Part shown: one piece after another, positions 15,025 through 22,043 of the stretch
Numbering within the stretch: position 1 is the stretch's first letter
How the letters are laid out: each line of letters begins with the position of its first letter
NCBI GenBank assembly: GCA_025060555.1
Contig: JANXBC010000008.1
Span: 1-28,841, forward strand
Direction of reading: 5' to 3'
DNA from: Candidatus Bipolaricaulota bacterium
Lineage (GTDB): Bacteria; Bipolaricaulota; Bipolaricaulia; Bipolaricaulales; Bipolaricaulaceae
Length of the DNA: 28,841 nucleotides
Position numbers and translations under genes: made by a program
Notes under the pieces: generated by a model
Database searches by the model: none
What the model saw: the letters and a program-made list of their open reading frames with translations, nothing else
Told to the model about the DNA's origin: nothing

Positions 15025-15733
15025 GTAAGGCCGGGGATTCCTGAGGACAAGGAGCCGGAAGGAGCAAGGCTTCCGGGCCAAGAACTTTCCGGGGATGCAG
15101 TTCGTGCCCGTCGAAAAAGCACACTACCGCGCGGGCCTGGACGCCTAAGCCCACGGCTTCGCGGAAGGTTGCAGCGAAGCGTGGGTCGATTGCGTGGTTT
15201 GGGCCGAATCTCTCGGCATCTGGCCGCTGGACCACGAATACAATAAAAGCACCATCACCCGCACGGACACGGGCGGAAAGCTCCCTAAGATGCCGTGTGC
15301 CCCGTGCGGTGGGGGCATCGGGGAAAAGGGCTATCCCTTCTTCCACTAGGGTCACCGATTTAAGTTCCACCCATACCTGCGTTCGCCCACGTTGGAGGAG
15401 GAAATCAGCTCTTCCACGTCCCAGTTTGGGCTCTCTGGCTACGATACGAAAATCGGAGAGCTCTGGCAGGGTTCCCGTCGCTAGGAAATAGGGGAAAGCG
15501 CGGTTGGGAAGGGTGGAGTCCAGCGAAACCAAGAAATCGCCGAGATCGGCGGCCACGGCAGTCCATTGTGTTCGTCGTCCGCTTGGGGCTGGCTTAAGAA
15601 GGACGGAGCGGCCAGGAACTAGTACGTTTGCGAGGCACCCGGGATTAGGAAGATGGGCTATGGAATCTTCCCCATTCACCCGGACGGCGATCGCAAACCG
15701 GTTGAGCCGTGCCAAAAACTCCCCGCGCACCAT
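15020..15733 (-). CDS. sfsA: SfsA family protein (sugar fermentation stimulation homolog)
   Basis: SfsA proteins combine an N-terminal OB-like nucleic-acid-binding part with a PD-(D/E)XK nuclease-like core. The E. coli gene was named for its effect on maltose metabolism, and the biochemical role is unsettled. Here 237 residues include the family start FLARLNRFAIAVRVNGE, HLPNPGCLANVLVPG, LDSTLPNRAF, and the nuclease-fold residues in GRADFLLQRG and VWVELKSVTL (Asp, Glu, Lys). A conserved GTRHLRELS and a C-terminal DPRFAATFREAVGLGV are also present. ATG at 15733 shares one base with the stop of the upstream transferase gene (TGATG), so the two are coupled. Confidence 0.9.
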   Translation of the reverse strand: MVRGEFLARLNRFAIAVRVNGEDSIAHLPNPGCLANVLVPGRSVLLKPAPSGRRTQWTAVAADLGDFLVSLDSTLPNRAFPYFLATGTLPELSDFRIVAREPKLGRGRADFLLQRGRTQVWVELKSVTLVEEGIALFPDAPTARGTRHLRELSARVRAGDGAFIVFVVQRPDAERFGPNHAIDPRFAATFREAVGLGVQARAVVCFFDGHELHPRKVLGPEALLLPAPCPQESPALP

Positions 15734-16695
15734 CAACGAAGGTAGTAGAGCAAAGCGGCGAGTGTTCCAAACACCGCTTCTATACCGATCAAAACGAGGG
15801 TTAAGCTGCGTTCGTGGAGCCCGCCGGTGATCTTCAAGATCGCTTGCCCAAGGCCCACGGGGCCCGTTTTTGGGCAGTGCAGCTTTTTGTTGTCTAGTTC
15901 CCCAAAACTCTTAGGAAATCCATGTGTCGCTTTGAATATGAAATCAACGGCGTAGGGGAAAATTATTATTAAACCTGCGGTTTCAAAGTTGCCGACGATG
16001 CAAGTTGCGGCGAGGACGGCTCCCAGGGAAAGGGTCCCCACGTCGCCCACGAAAATCTTCGCTGGATACCAGTTGAAGAGAAGAAGACCAAACGCTGCCC
16101 CCATCCCAGCCGTTATGATGGCTAAAGCGGTGGCCGCCTTCATTTTGAGGGCCACGGCTAGCAGCGCCCCCATGGCTGTGAGCCCCATCCCCAGTTCCAC
16201 CCCGTTGAACCCGGCTAGCATGTTCACGGCGTTGGCGGCACCGGTGACCCCCAGAGGCACCAATAGGAGAGAGTAGGCGAAACCGAAATTGACGTGGCCG
16301 AGGAAGGGGATGGTCATGGCGGTATGGCCGGCGCGGATGGCCACAAGCGGCAGCGCCGCGAACACTGGCAAAAACGCTTTCACCCCTTGGCGCATCCCCA
16401 ACAAGTCGTCGAGGATCCCCACGAGACCGGTAAGAAGTACCGTGCCCAATACAGCGAGGAGCGCGGTGAAGTCCACGGGGAGAACGGAAGGGATGAACGC
16501 TTCCAAAGCGATGGCGAGGAGAACGCCCGCGGTAAACCCGGCTAAGAACGCCAACCCCCCCATCTCTGGGATCTCCGGCTGCCCCGGCTTATGCAGGTCT
16601 TTTCCGAGAACGCCCGCAGCACGAAGCTTGGGGATGAGCAAGAAAGCTGCACCCCCCGCCACACCGAAGGCAACAAAGCCAATAACCGCTAACAT
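15733..16695 (-). CDS. Archaeal/eukaryotic-type polyprenyl/dolichyl-P GlcNAc-1-P transferase
   Basis: This 320-residue polytopic membrane enzyme of the MraY/WecA/GPT superfamily moves a UDP-sugar phosphate (probably GlcNAc-1-P) onto a polyprenyl phosphate. Superfamily residues are present: LHKPGQPEIPEMGG (35-47), Asp96-Asp97, NAVNMLAGFNG (155-165) and FVGDVG (215-220). Three features are those of the ALG7/AglH branch and not of MraY or WecA: NWYPAKIFVGD, the loop GELDNKKLHCPKTGPVGL, and LHERSLTL near 293-300 (ALG7 has HERNLT). It is followed by sfsA (TGATG overlap) and preceded by galU, which makes UDP-glucose, so a glycan or glycolipid role is plausible. A palindrome and mini-ORF cover its start. 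Confidence 0.85.
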   Translation of the reverse strand: MLAVIGFVAFGVAGGAAFLLIPKLRAAGVLGKDLHKPGQPEIPEMGGLAFLAGFTAGVLLAIALEAFIPSVLPVDFTALLAVLGTVLLTGLVGILDDLLGMRQGVKAFLPVFAALPLVAIRAGHTAMTIPFLGHVNFGFAYSLLLVPLGVTGAANAVNMLAGFNGVELGMGLTAMGALLAVALKMKAATALAIITAGMGAAFGLLLFNWYPAKIFVGDVGTLSLGAVLAATCIVGNFETAGLIIIFPYAVDFIFKATHGFPKSFGELDNKKLHCPKTGPVGLGQAILKITGGLHERSLTLVLIGIEAVFGTLAALLYYLR

Positions 16696-16717
16696 AGTAT
16701 TGGCATACTACTCCCTG
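16689..16717 (-). promoter_or_regulatory. Mini-ORF and palindrome at the start of the GPT gene
   Basis: GGGAG (16711-16715) is 4 nt from an ATG (16706) opening a five-codon frame M-P-I-L-C-stop (16706-16689). The stop of this frame overlaps the true start at 16695, which is 15 nt from the same ribosome site. TAGTAT/ATACTA (16695-16710) form a perfect 6-bp stem with a 4-nt loop ending on the start codon. Either the mini-ORF couples translation or the stem brings the ribosome site close to the true ATG. Confidence 0.4.
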
Positions 16718-16784
16718 AAGCGACCGCACCCAAATGTTTTCCCGGCGGAAGGCAAATTACGCTCACCAAAGCCATCGGGAGGGA

Positions 16785-17660
16785 TTACTGAGTCAAAGTT
16801 TCGCGCAAGCGTTGCAAGTAATTTCGGAACTGCGTTCCGATCTCCGGGTGGTGCAAAGCTAGCTCTACGGTAGCCTTCACATATCCAAGCTTTTCGCCGA
16901 TGTCGAAGCGCATGCCACGGAAGGCGTAGGCGTAGAGGGGCTCTTTTCGGCATAGTACCCGCAGGGCATCGGTGAGCTGGATTTCTCCGCCTGCGCCTGG
17001 TTTGGTTTCGGTGAGGATGTCGAAAACCTTGGGGGAAAGGATGTAGCGGCCGATCACCGCGAGATTCGAAGGTGCTTCCTCTGGCCGCGGTTTTTCTACC
17101 AAATCCCGCACGCGCCACAAACCCTCTTCCACTTCCTCCCCGGCCACGATGCCGTACCGGCTCACTTCCTTTTCCCCAACCCTCATCACCGCCAGAACGC
17201 TTCCCCCCGTGTGTTCGTGAACATCCATAAGCTGCCGAAGCGCTGGGGGATTGGCTTCGATCACGTCGTCGCCGAGCATCACCGCGAAGTACTCCTCTCC
17301 CACGAACTGCCGCGCGCAAAGGACCGCGTGGCCCAGGCCCCGGGGTTCCTTTTGTCGGAGGTAATGGATGGGGATGAGCTCAGGTATTCGGTGCACTTCC
17401 TCCGCTAATTCCCGGTACCCCTTTTCTTGCAAAAAAGCCTCGAGCTCCGGGGCGTAATCGAAATGGTCTTCGATGGCCCTTTTCCCTCGGCCTGTGATGA
17501 TGAGCAAACTTTCTATCCCGGAGGCAGCCGCTTCCTCCACGATGTATTGGATCGCCGGTTTGTCCACAAGGGGGAGCATTTCCTTGGGCTGGGCCTTCGT
17601 GGCGGGGAGGAACCTTATGCCTAGCCCCGCGGCCGGAATCACCGCCTTCCTTATGGCCAC
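16785..17660 (-). CDS. galU: UTP-glucose-1-phosphate uridylyltransferase
   Basis: GalU makes UDP-glucose from UTP and glucose 1-phosphate for glycan and glycolipid synthesis. The 291-residue cytoplasmic enzyme has the nucleotide-binding start AVIPAAGLGIRFLPATKAQP (the usual GLGTR reads GLGIR), KEMLPLVDKPAIQYIVEEA, GLGHAVLCAR, the metal/sugar motif MLGDDVI, VEKPRPEEAPSNLAVIGRYI, EIQLTDAL and a C-terminal FDIGEKLGYVKA. The start is GTG at 17660, 5 nt after GGAGG. A 79-bp gap separates it from the upstream kinase and an 89-bp gap from the transferase downstream. The thymidylyltransferase RmlA is excluded by the overall GalU motif set. Confidence 0.95.
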   Translation of the reverse strand: MAIRKAVIPAAGLGIRFLPATKAQPKEMLPLVDKPAIQYIVEEAAASGIESLLIITGRGKRAIEDHFDYAPELEAFLQEKGYRELAEEVHRIPELIPIHYLRQKEPRGLGHAVLCARQFVGEEYFAVMLGDDVIEANPPALRQLMDVHEHTGGSVLAVMRVGEKEVSRYGIVAGEEVEEGLWRVRDLVEKPRPEEAPSNLAVIGRYILSPKVFDILTETKPGAGGEIQLTDALRVLCRKEPLYAYAFRGMRFDIGEKLGYVKATVELALHHPEIGTQFRNYLQRLRETLTQ

Positions 17661-17678
17661 AGCACCCTCCTTTCCCCG

Positions 17679-17691
17679 AAGGGTAACCCTT
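17679..17691. repeat. Dyad AAGGGT-A-ACCCTT upstream of galU
   Basis: A perfect 6-bp dyad with a 1-nt centre lies 19 nt before the galU GTG, in the 79-bp gap after the sugar kinase gene. The loop is too short for an RNA hairpin, so it would act as a DNA operator if anything. No convincing promoter was found in the same gap. Confidence 0.3.
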
Positions 17692-17739
17692 GCTCTTTAG
17701 CTCCTTACAAACGTACTGATTCATGGCAAAGCGATCCGG

Positions 17740-18654
17740 CTAGTTAGCAAATTTGGCGAGGAAAGCCTGGACGTCGCTTAGGGTGGGGAGGCTAGGCACG
17801 GCGCCTTTCTTTGTGGTGGCGAGGGCGGCCGCGGCGTTGGCAAACCCGATGGCTTCGTAGAAACCTCGACCGCTCCCGAGTTTCACCGCCAATGCCGCGC
17901 AAAACGCGTCACCAGCGCCGGTAGCGTCCACCACCGCCGCGGGGAATGCCGGAAAATGTGTGATTCCTTCGCTTTCCACAAGGTAAGCACCGTCCGAGCC
18001 CGCTGTGACCACTAAGGTCTTGACCCCGCGCCCAAGAAGACGCCGGCCCGCGCGCTCAAGTTCCTCCGGATTGCCAGACCAACCCGTGAGAGCCTGGAAT
18101 TCCTGGGCATTGGGAACGAGGACATCTACCCGCCCGAGCGGAAGAACTCGCAGGTCTTGGGCCGGAGAGGGGTTGAGGATGACCAAGGGGCGTTCCGCAG
18201 GAAGTCGGCTGAGCACTTCGGCCACCGTGGACAATGGGATCTCTAGCTGGAGAAGGAGGACATCCACAGTGCTTAGGATGGGGAGTATTCGGTCAAGATA
18301 GGCTTTATCCACGAGGGCGTTGGCGCCGGGTGCATAGGCGATCATGTTCTCACCTTTTGGATCCACAAGAACTGTGGCTGTCCCTGTTTGGGCTTCCACC
18401 TTCTCCACGAGGCTTACATCCACCCCGTTTTCGCGGGCCACAGAAAGCAACTCCTCGCCGAATTCGTCTTGCCCCACACGGCCAAAAAGGACGACTTGGG
18501 CCCCGAGTCTCGCTGCGGCCACAGCTTGATTCAGCCCCTTTCCCCCTGGATACCGTGCGAAGCTTCGCCCCCCGACGGTTTCCCCAGGTTGGGGCAGCCT
18601 CTCCACATTGGTGACGAGGTCCATGTTAAGGCTGCCTAAGACCGCGACCTTCAC
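17740..18654 (-). CDS. rbsK: PfkB-family sugar kinase, probable ribokinase
   Basis: This cytoplasmic kinase phosphorylates a sugar from ATP. The 304-residue protein shows ribokinase signature 1 (Asn10-Asp12 in GSLNMDL, then YPGGKGLNQAVAAARLGA; the usual GGKGANQ reads GGKGLNQ) and signature 2 DATGAGDAFCAALA (243-256) with catalytic Asp249. LNPSPAQ and LVPNAQEF are typical of RbsK. No ribose transporter is nearby, so ribose as substrate is a family-level guess; a nucleoside kinase is the main alternative. The GTG start overlaps the stop of the beta-CASP nuclease gene (GTGA, 18651-18654), making it the last gene of the long hydrogenase run. Confidence 0.87.
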   Translation of the reverse strand: MKVAVLGSLNMDLVTNVERLPQPGETVGGRSFARYPGGKGLNQAVAAARLGAQVVLFGRVGQDEFGEELLSVARENGVDVSLVEKVEAQTGTATVLVDPKGENMIAYAPGANALVDKAYLDRILPILSTVDVLLLQLEIPLSTVAEVLSRLPAERPLVILNPSPAQDLRVLPLGRVDVLVPNAQEFQALTGWSGNPEELERAGRRLLGRGVKTLVVTAGSDGAYLVESEGITHFPAFPAAVVDATGAGDAFCAALAVKLGSGRGFYEAIGFANAAAALATTKKGAVPSLPTLSDVQAFLAKFAN

Positions 18655-19979
18655 AGCGAGATGGTCTCATGCCAGACGGGGATGTGCACGGAGTAGCCGT
18701 GCTCGGTGAGGCGGGCAGCGAGGGCACCCAGGGCGTGGGGTTCACCATGAACCAAGAAGGTTTGGTCAGGATCAGCGTGCAGAGCCCAGTCCAAAAGGAT
18801 CTCCTGGTCGGCATGAGCGGAGAGGCCTTCGATTCGCCAGATCCCCGCGCGCACGGGAACATAAGCCCCCATGATTTCCACCCCCGGGGTTCCATCCAAA
18901 ATAGCTCGGCCCAATGTGCCTTCCGCCTGATACCCCACAAACACAATGGAAGACTCGGGGCGAGGGAGATTCGCCTTCAGGTGGTAAAGGATACGGCCAC
19001 CCGTGCACATCCCAGAACCGGCGATGATGATCACCCCCTGCTCTTCCGTGATCTTCTTGGACGCCGCTTTAGTCAAGGTGTACTCCAAAAGCTCGAAGTC
19101 AAAGGGGTCTTCTTTCTTGCGGAAAAGTTTGCGCGCGGGCTCGGGGAAACGTTCAGTGTAGCGCTCGAAGATCTTCGTCGCTTGCGTAGCCAATGGCGAA
19201 TCCAAGAAGATCTTGGTGCGCGGGATTTTTCGCTCCTTCCATAACCGAAAAAGGATGTATAGGACTTCTTGCGTCCGCTCCAAGGCGAAAGAGGGGATGA
19301 CAACGTTGCCTCCATGTTCAAGGGTCTCCACGATCACGCGACGCAGCTCCTCTATGGACTCCTCCAGTGGGGGGTGGAGGCGGTCCCCATATGTGGATTC
19401 CAGCACAAGGACATCAGTGTTAGGCGGATATTGGGGATCTTCCACCAGGGGTTTTCCGCGGTTCCCGAGGTCTCCGGAGAACACCACTGTTTTCCCCTCC
19501 GCCTGGATTTCCACGAACGCGGCTCCCAAAATGTGCCCGGCGTCGTGGAATTTGGCCTTTACGCCTTTTCCTAACGCCACTTCCTCTCCGTACTCCACAA
19601 GAAGAGAAAGCCGATCCAAAGCGTCGAGGGCATCCTCCACGGTGTATAAGGCACCGTTCTCCTCTTCCTCTTGAATGCGCGCGGCATCCATGAGCATCAC
19701 TTGGGCGATGTCCCGGGTGGGCACAGTGCATATGCCCCGGCCTTGGAAGCCCTCCCGCACCAGGCGCGGCACCAGCCCCAGGTGATCTAGGTGGCCGTGG
19801 GTGAGGATGAGCCAATCCACCTCCGCGGGGTCGAACGGGAAGGCCTCGAGGTTGCGGGCCTCAAGCTCAGGGAGCCCCTGAAACATCCCGCAATCCACGA
19901 GGATTTTCGTGCCTTTGGTCTCAAGGAAAAAGCATGAGCCAGTTACAGTGCCTGCTGCTCCAGCGAAGGTGATCCTCAT
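18651..19979 (-). CDS. Metallo-beta-lactamase/beta-CASP RNA nuclease (CPSF/YSH1-like)
   Basis: This 442-residue protein has the metallo-beta-lactamase core plus a beta-CASP insertion, the plan of bacterial YSH1/CPSF73-like RNases such as Thermus TTHA0252. Zinc ligands lie in HGHLDH (61-66), DAGHILGA and SGDLGNRGKP. The beta-CASP part has ESTYGDR, IPSFALERTQEVLY and GSGMCTGGRILYHL, with late LSAHADQEILLDW and VHGEPHAL. It likely processes or degrades RNA in the cytoplasm. The ATG at 19979 has GGAGG 6 nt upstream and overlaps the NuoF-like stop (ATGA); the longer frame is antisense-like N-terminal junk. Its place at the end of the hydrogenase run is unexplained. Confidence 0.9.
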   Translation of the reverse strand: MRITFAGAAGTVTGSCFFLETKGTKILVDCGMFQGLPELEARNLEAFPFDPAEVDWLILTHGHLDHLGLVPRLVREGFQGRGICTVPTRDIAQVMLMDAARIQEEEENGALYTVEDALDALDRLSLLVEYGEEVALGKGVKAKFHDAGHILGAAFVEIQAEGKTVVFSGDLGNRGKPLVEDPQYPPNTDVLVLESTYGDRLHPPLEESIEELRRVIVETLEHGGNVVIPSFALERTQEVLYILFRLWKERKIPRTKIFLDSPLATQATKIFERYTERFPEPARKLFRKKEDPFDFELLEYTLTKAASKKITEEQGVIIIAGSGMCTGGRILYHLKANLPRPESSIVFVGYQAEGTLGRAILDGTPGVEIMGAYVPVRAGIWRIEGLSAHADQEILLDWALHADPDQTFLVHGEPHALGALAARLTEHGYSVHIPVWHETISL

Positions 19980-21586
19980 GCCCGGCCTCCTTGGGCATGG
20001 CACACCGCGCACGGCCCTCCTTGGGCATGGGCCAAAAACTCTTCTTGAAAGTTTTCCAGGGCTGAGCGCACGGGCAGGGCGACGGACTGCCCAAGTGGGC
20101 AGAGGGAGCCAAGCCGCATGGCTTCCACAATCTCCACCATCCGTCTCAGTGCCTCTGGACCAGCCTCTCCGCGGCGCACCTCCGCAAGAAGGCGGACAAG
20201 CAGATCCGTACCCACCCGGCAAGGCACACATTGCCCGCAAGATTCGTGCCGGAAGAAGTGGAGGATGCTTGTGAGCATGTCCACAATACAACTGGAATCG
20301 TCCATCACGAGGACGGCCCCGGAGCCCAGCACCGCAGCCCGGCCTGCAAGGGAATCGAAATCCAGGCGGACATCCAAGTCCTTGGGGGTGAGAAAGGCTC
20401 CGGCTGCGCCTCCGATGAGCACAGCTTTAAGGGGCCGATCGTCCCGCACCCCACCACCAAGTTCATAGATCAAGACTCGAAGAGGTGTCCCCATCTCCAC
20501 TTCCACTAGGCCAGGGAAGCGCACATGCCCAAGGATTGTGTACACCTTGGTTCCCGGGCATGTGGGGGTGCCGAATGTCCGGTACCACCCGGCGCCACGC
20601 ACCACGATGTCCGGCACATTGGCCAAGGTTTCCACATTGTTCACCACTGTGGGCCGGCCCCAAAAGCCGTGGGTGACGGGATAAGGGGGCCTGATTCGTG
20701 GCCAGCCGCGCTTGCCTTCCAAGGACTCAATGAGGGCTGTTTCTTCACCGCACACATAGGCGCCCGCCCCAGGCCGAACTTCCACATCGAAGGAAAAACC
20801 GCTCTCCAAAATGTTCTTCCCCAGAAGCCCATATTCACGGGCTTGGCGGATAGCATGCTCTAACCGGCGAATGGAGAGCGCGTACTCCCCCCGCACGTAG
20901 ATGATGCCAAGCCTTGCTCCCACTGCGTACCCTGCGATGGTCATGGCCTCGAGGATCCGATGCGGGTCGCCCTCGAGGATGAGCCGATCTTTGAATGTCC
21001 CTGGTTCTCCTTCGTCGGCATTGCAAATCACGTATTTTTCCGGTCCGGGCGCGCTGCGAACTGCTTGCCACTTCACACCGGTGGGAAAACCTGCGCCTCC
21101 GCGCCCCCGCAGGCCGGCCCGGCGTATCTCCTCGATCACCTCTTCTGGCTTCATCCCACTTAGGGCTTTGGCCAGAGCCTCATACCCACCTTGAGCGATG
21201 TACTCCTCGATGTTCTCCGGGTTGATGACGCCCACATTGCGTAAAACTATGCGGGTTTGCCGACCCAGGATTTCGCCGGGGCGGGCCACAGGCGCGGCGG
21301 TAGGAAGCCGGAGTCTTTCTACAGGGCGCCCTTTGAGAAGGTGCACCTCCACAATTTCGCGGACGTCTTCTGGTCGGACGCGCCCGTAAAACACCGCATC
21401 GGGGTAAACCGCAAGAACTACACCTTGCCCGGAAATCCCAAGGGTTCCAGTCTCCACCACCCGCACTTCCTCAGAAAGGCCGTATTCGGAAAGGATTTGA
21501 TGCAAAGCCGTGAGAACTTGTTCTACCCCGGAAAGCCTTGCTTCCTCATCCACAGCCACCAGCACGTGGGTCCGCGCCGGTCTCAT
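19976..21586 (-). CDS. Second NuoF/HoxF-like NADH-binding subunit, N-terminal Fe-S cysteines lost
   Basis: This 536-residue diaphorase subunit keeps the working core: FMN loop GLRGRGGAGFPTG (158-170), NADEGEPGTF (189-198), GAGAYVCGEETALI and the [4Fe-4S] ligands Cys450, Cys453, Cys456 and Cys496 (ESCGQCVPCRVG, then LCPLG). The N-terminal thioredoxin-like ferredoxin domain (about 5-90) is present in outline. Where its paralog has Cys9/14/46/50 this copy has no cysteine (VVETGTLGISG versus VVETGCMGPCE). The C-terminal 2x[4Fe-4S] domain of the paralog is absent, leaving a short tail with CAVC (526-529). It is coupled to the preceding NuoE (ATGA). It probably forms a second NAD(P)H-FMN module of the hydrogenase or of another oxidoreductase. 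Confidence 0.9.
   Translation of the reverse strand: MRPARTHVLVAVDEEARLSGVEQVLTALHQILSEYGLSEEVRVVETGTLGISGQGVVLAVYPDAVFYGRVRPEDVREIVEVHLLKGRPVERLRLPTAAPVARPGEILGRQTRIVLRNVGVINPENIEEYIAQGGYEALAKALSGMKPEEVIEEIRRAGLRGRGGAGFPTGVKWQAVRSAPGPEKYVICNADEGEPGTFKDRLILEGDPHRILEAMTIAGYAVGARLGIIYVRGEYALSIRRLEHAIRQAREYGLLGKNILESGFSFDVEVRPGAGAYVCGEETALIESLEGKRGWPRIRPPYPVTHGFWGRPTVVNNVETLANVPDIVVRGAGWYRTFGTPTCPGTKVYTILGHVRFPGLVEVEMGTPLRVLIYELGGGVRDDRPLKAVLIGGAAGAFLTPKDLDVRLDFDSLAGRAAVLGSGAVLVMDDSSCIVDMLTSILHFFRHESCGQCVPCRVGTDLLVRLLAEVRRGEAGPEALRRMVEIVEAMRLGSLCPLGQSVALPVRSALENFQEEFLAHAQGGPCAVCHAQGGRA
19986..20030 (-). repeat. Two 15-nt direct repeats at the NuoF/nuclease junction
   Basis: CCATGCCCAAGGAGG (minus strand) occurs at 20030-20016 and again at 20000-19986, exactly 30 nt apart. 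In the NuoF-like frame both copies read H-A-Q-G-G around CAVC. The second copy supplies the GGAGG ribosome site of the following beta-CASP gene. This looks like a small in-frame duplication. Confidence 0.6.
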
Positions 21587-22041
21587 CCCCCCTCCCTTAT
21601 CCGGCGAATAACCTCCCGCGCCCGCAGCGGGGTAAGGTTGCCCACCACTTCCTCATCCACCATCATCACCGGGGCCACCCCGCACACCCCAAGGCAGCTT
21701 GTGCACTCTAAGGTGAAAAGGCCGTCGGGCGTAGTTTCCCCAACATCGATCCCTAGTTCCCCCTTGAGTTCTTCGAGGACAGACCAAGCTCCTGCTAAAT
21801 GGCAGTTGGGAGAAGCGCAAACCCGGATGATGTGCTTTCCCCGCGGCTTGAGGCTGAACATGGTGTAAAAAGTCACCGCGTCGCGTACCCGGGAAAGGGG
21901 CAACCCTAAATACTGCGCAGCGAGCTCCAGATCCTCATGGGTCAAGTAGTTCTGGGGGTTAGCCCGCTGAAGTGCGTGTAAAAGAGCAAGAAGAACATCG
22001 GGAGAGCGCGGAAATTTCTCAAGGATCGCCTTCTTCTCCAT
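21583..22041 (-). CDS. Second NuoE/HydC-like [2Fe-2S] subunit
   Basis: This 152-residue subunit has a helical N-terminus and a thioredoxin-like [2Fe-2S] domain. Ligands are Cys75 and Cys80 (VCASPNC) and Cys116 and Cys120 (CLGVC), followed by GVAPVMMVDEEVVGNLTP, all as in NuoE/HoxE/HydC. It passes electrons to or from the FMN subunit. It starts 2 bp after the HydB stop, with AGGGG 5 nt before the ATG at 22041, and overlaps the second NuoF by ATGA, so it most likely pairs with that protein. A paralog (27809-28273) lies at the head of the same run; the two differ clearly in sequence, so this is not a recent copy. Confidence 0.92.
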   Translation of the reverse strand: MEKKAILEKFPRSPDVLLALLHALQRANPQNYLTHEDLELAAQYLGLPLSRVRDAVTFYTMFSLKPRGKHIIRVCASPNCHLAGAWSVLEELKGELGIDVGETTPDGLFTLECTSCLGVCGVAPVMMVDEEVVGNLTPLRAREVIRRIREGG

Positions 22042-22043
22042 GG

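Noticed and set aside
14249..15028. Plus-strand open frame (259 codons) opposite recA
   Set aside because: recA is unambiguous on the minus strand; the frame is His/Gly/Leu-rich shadow sequence.
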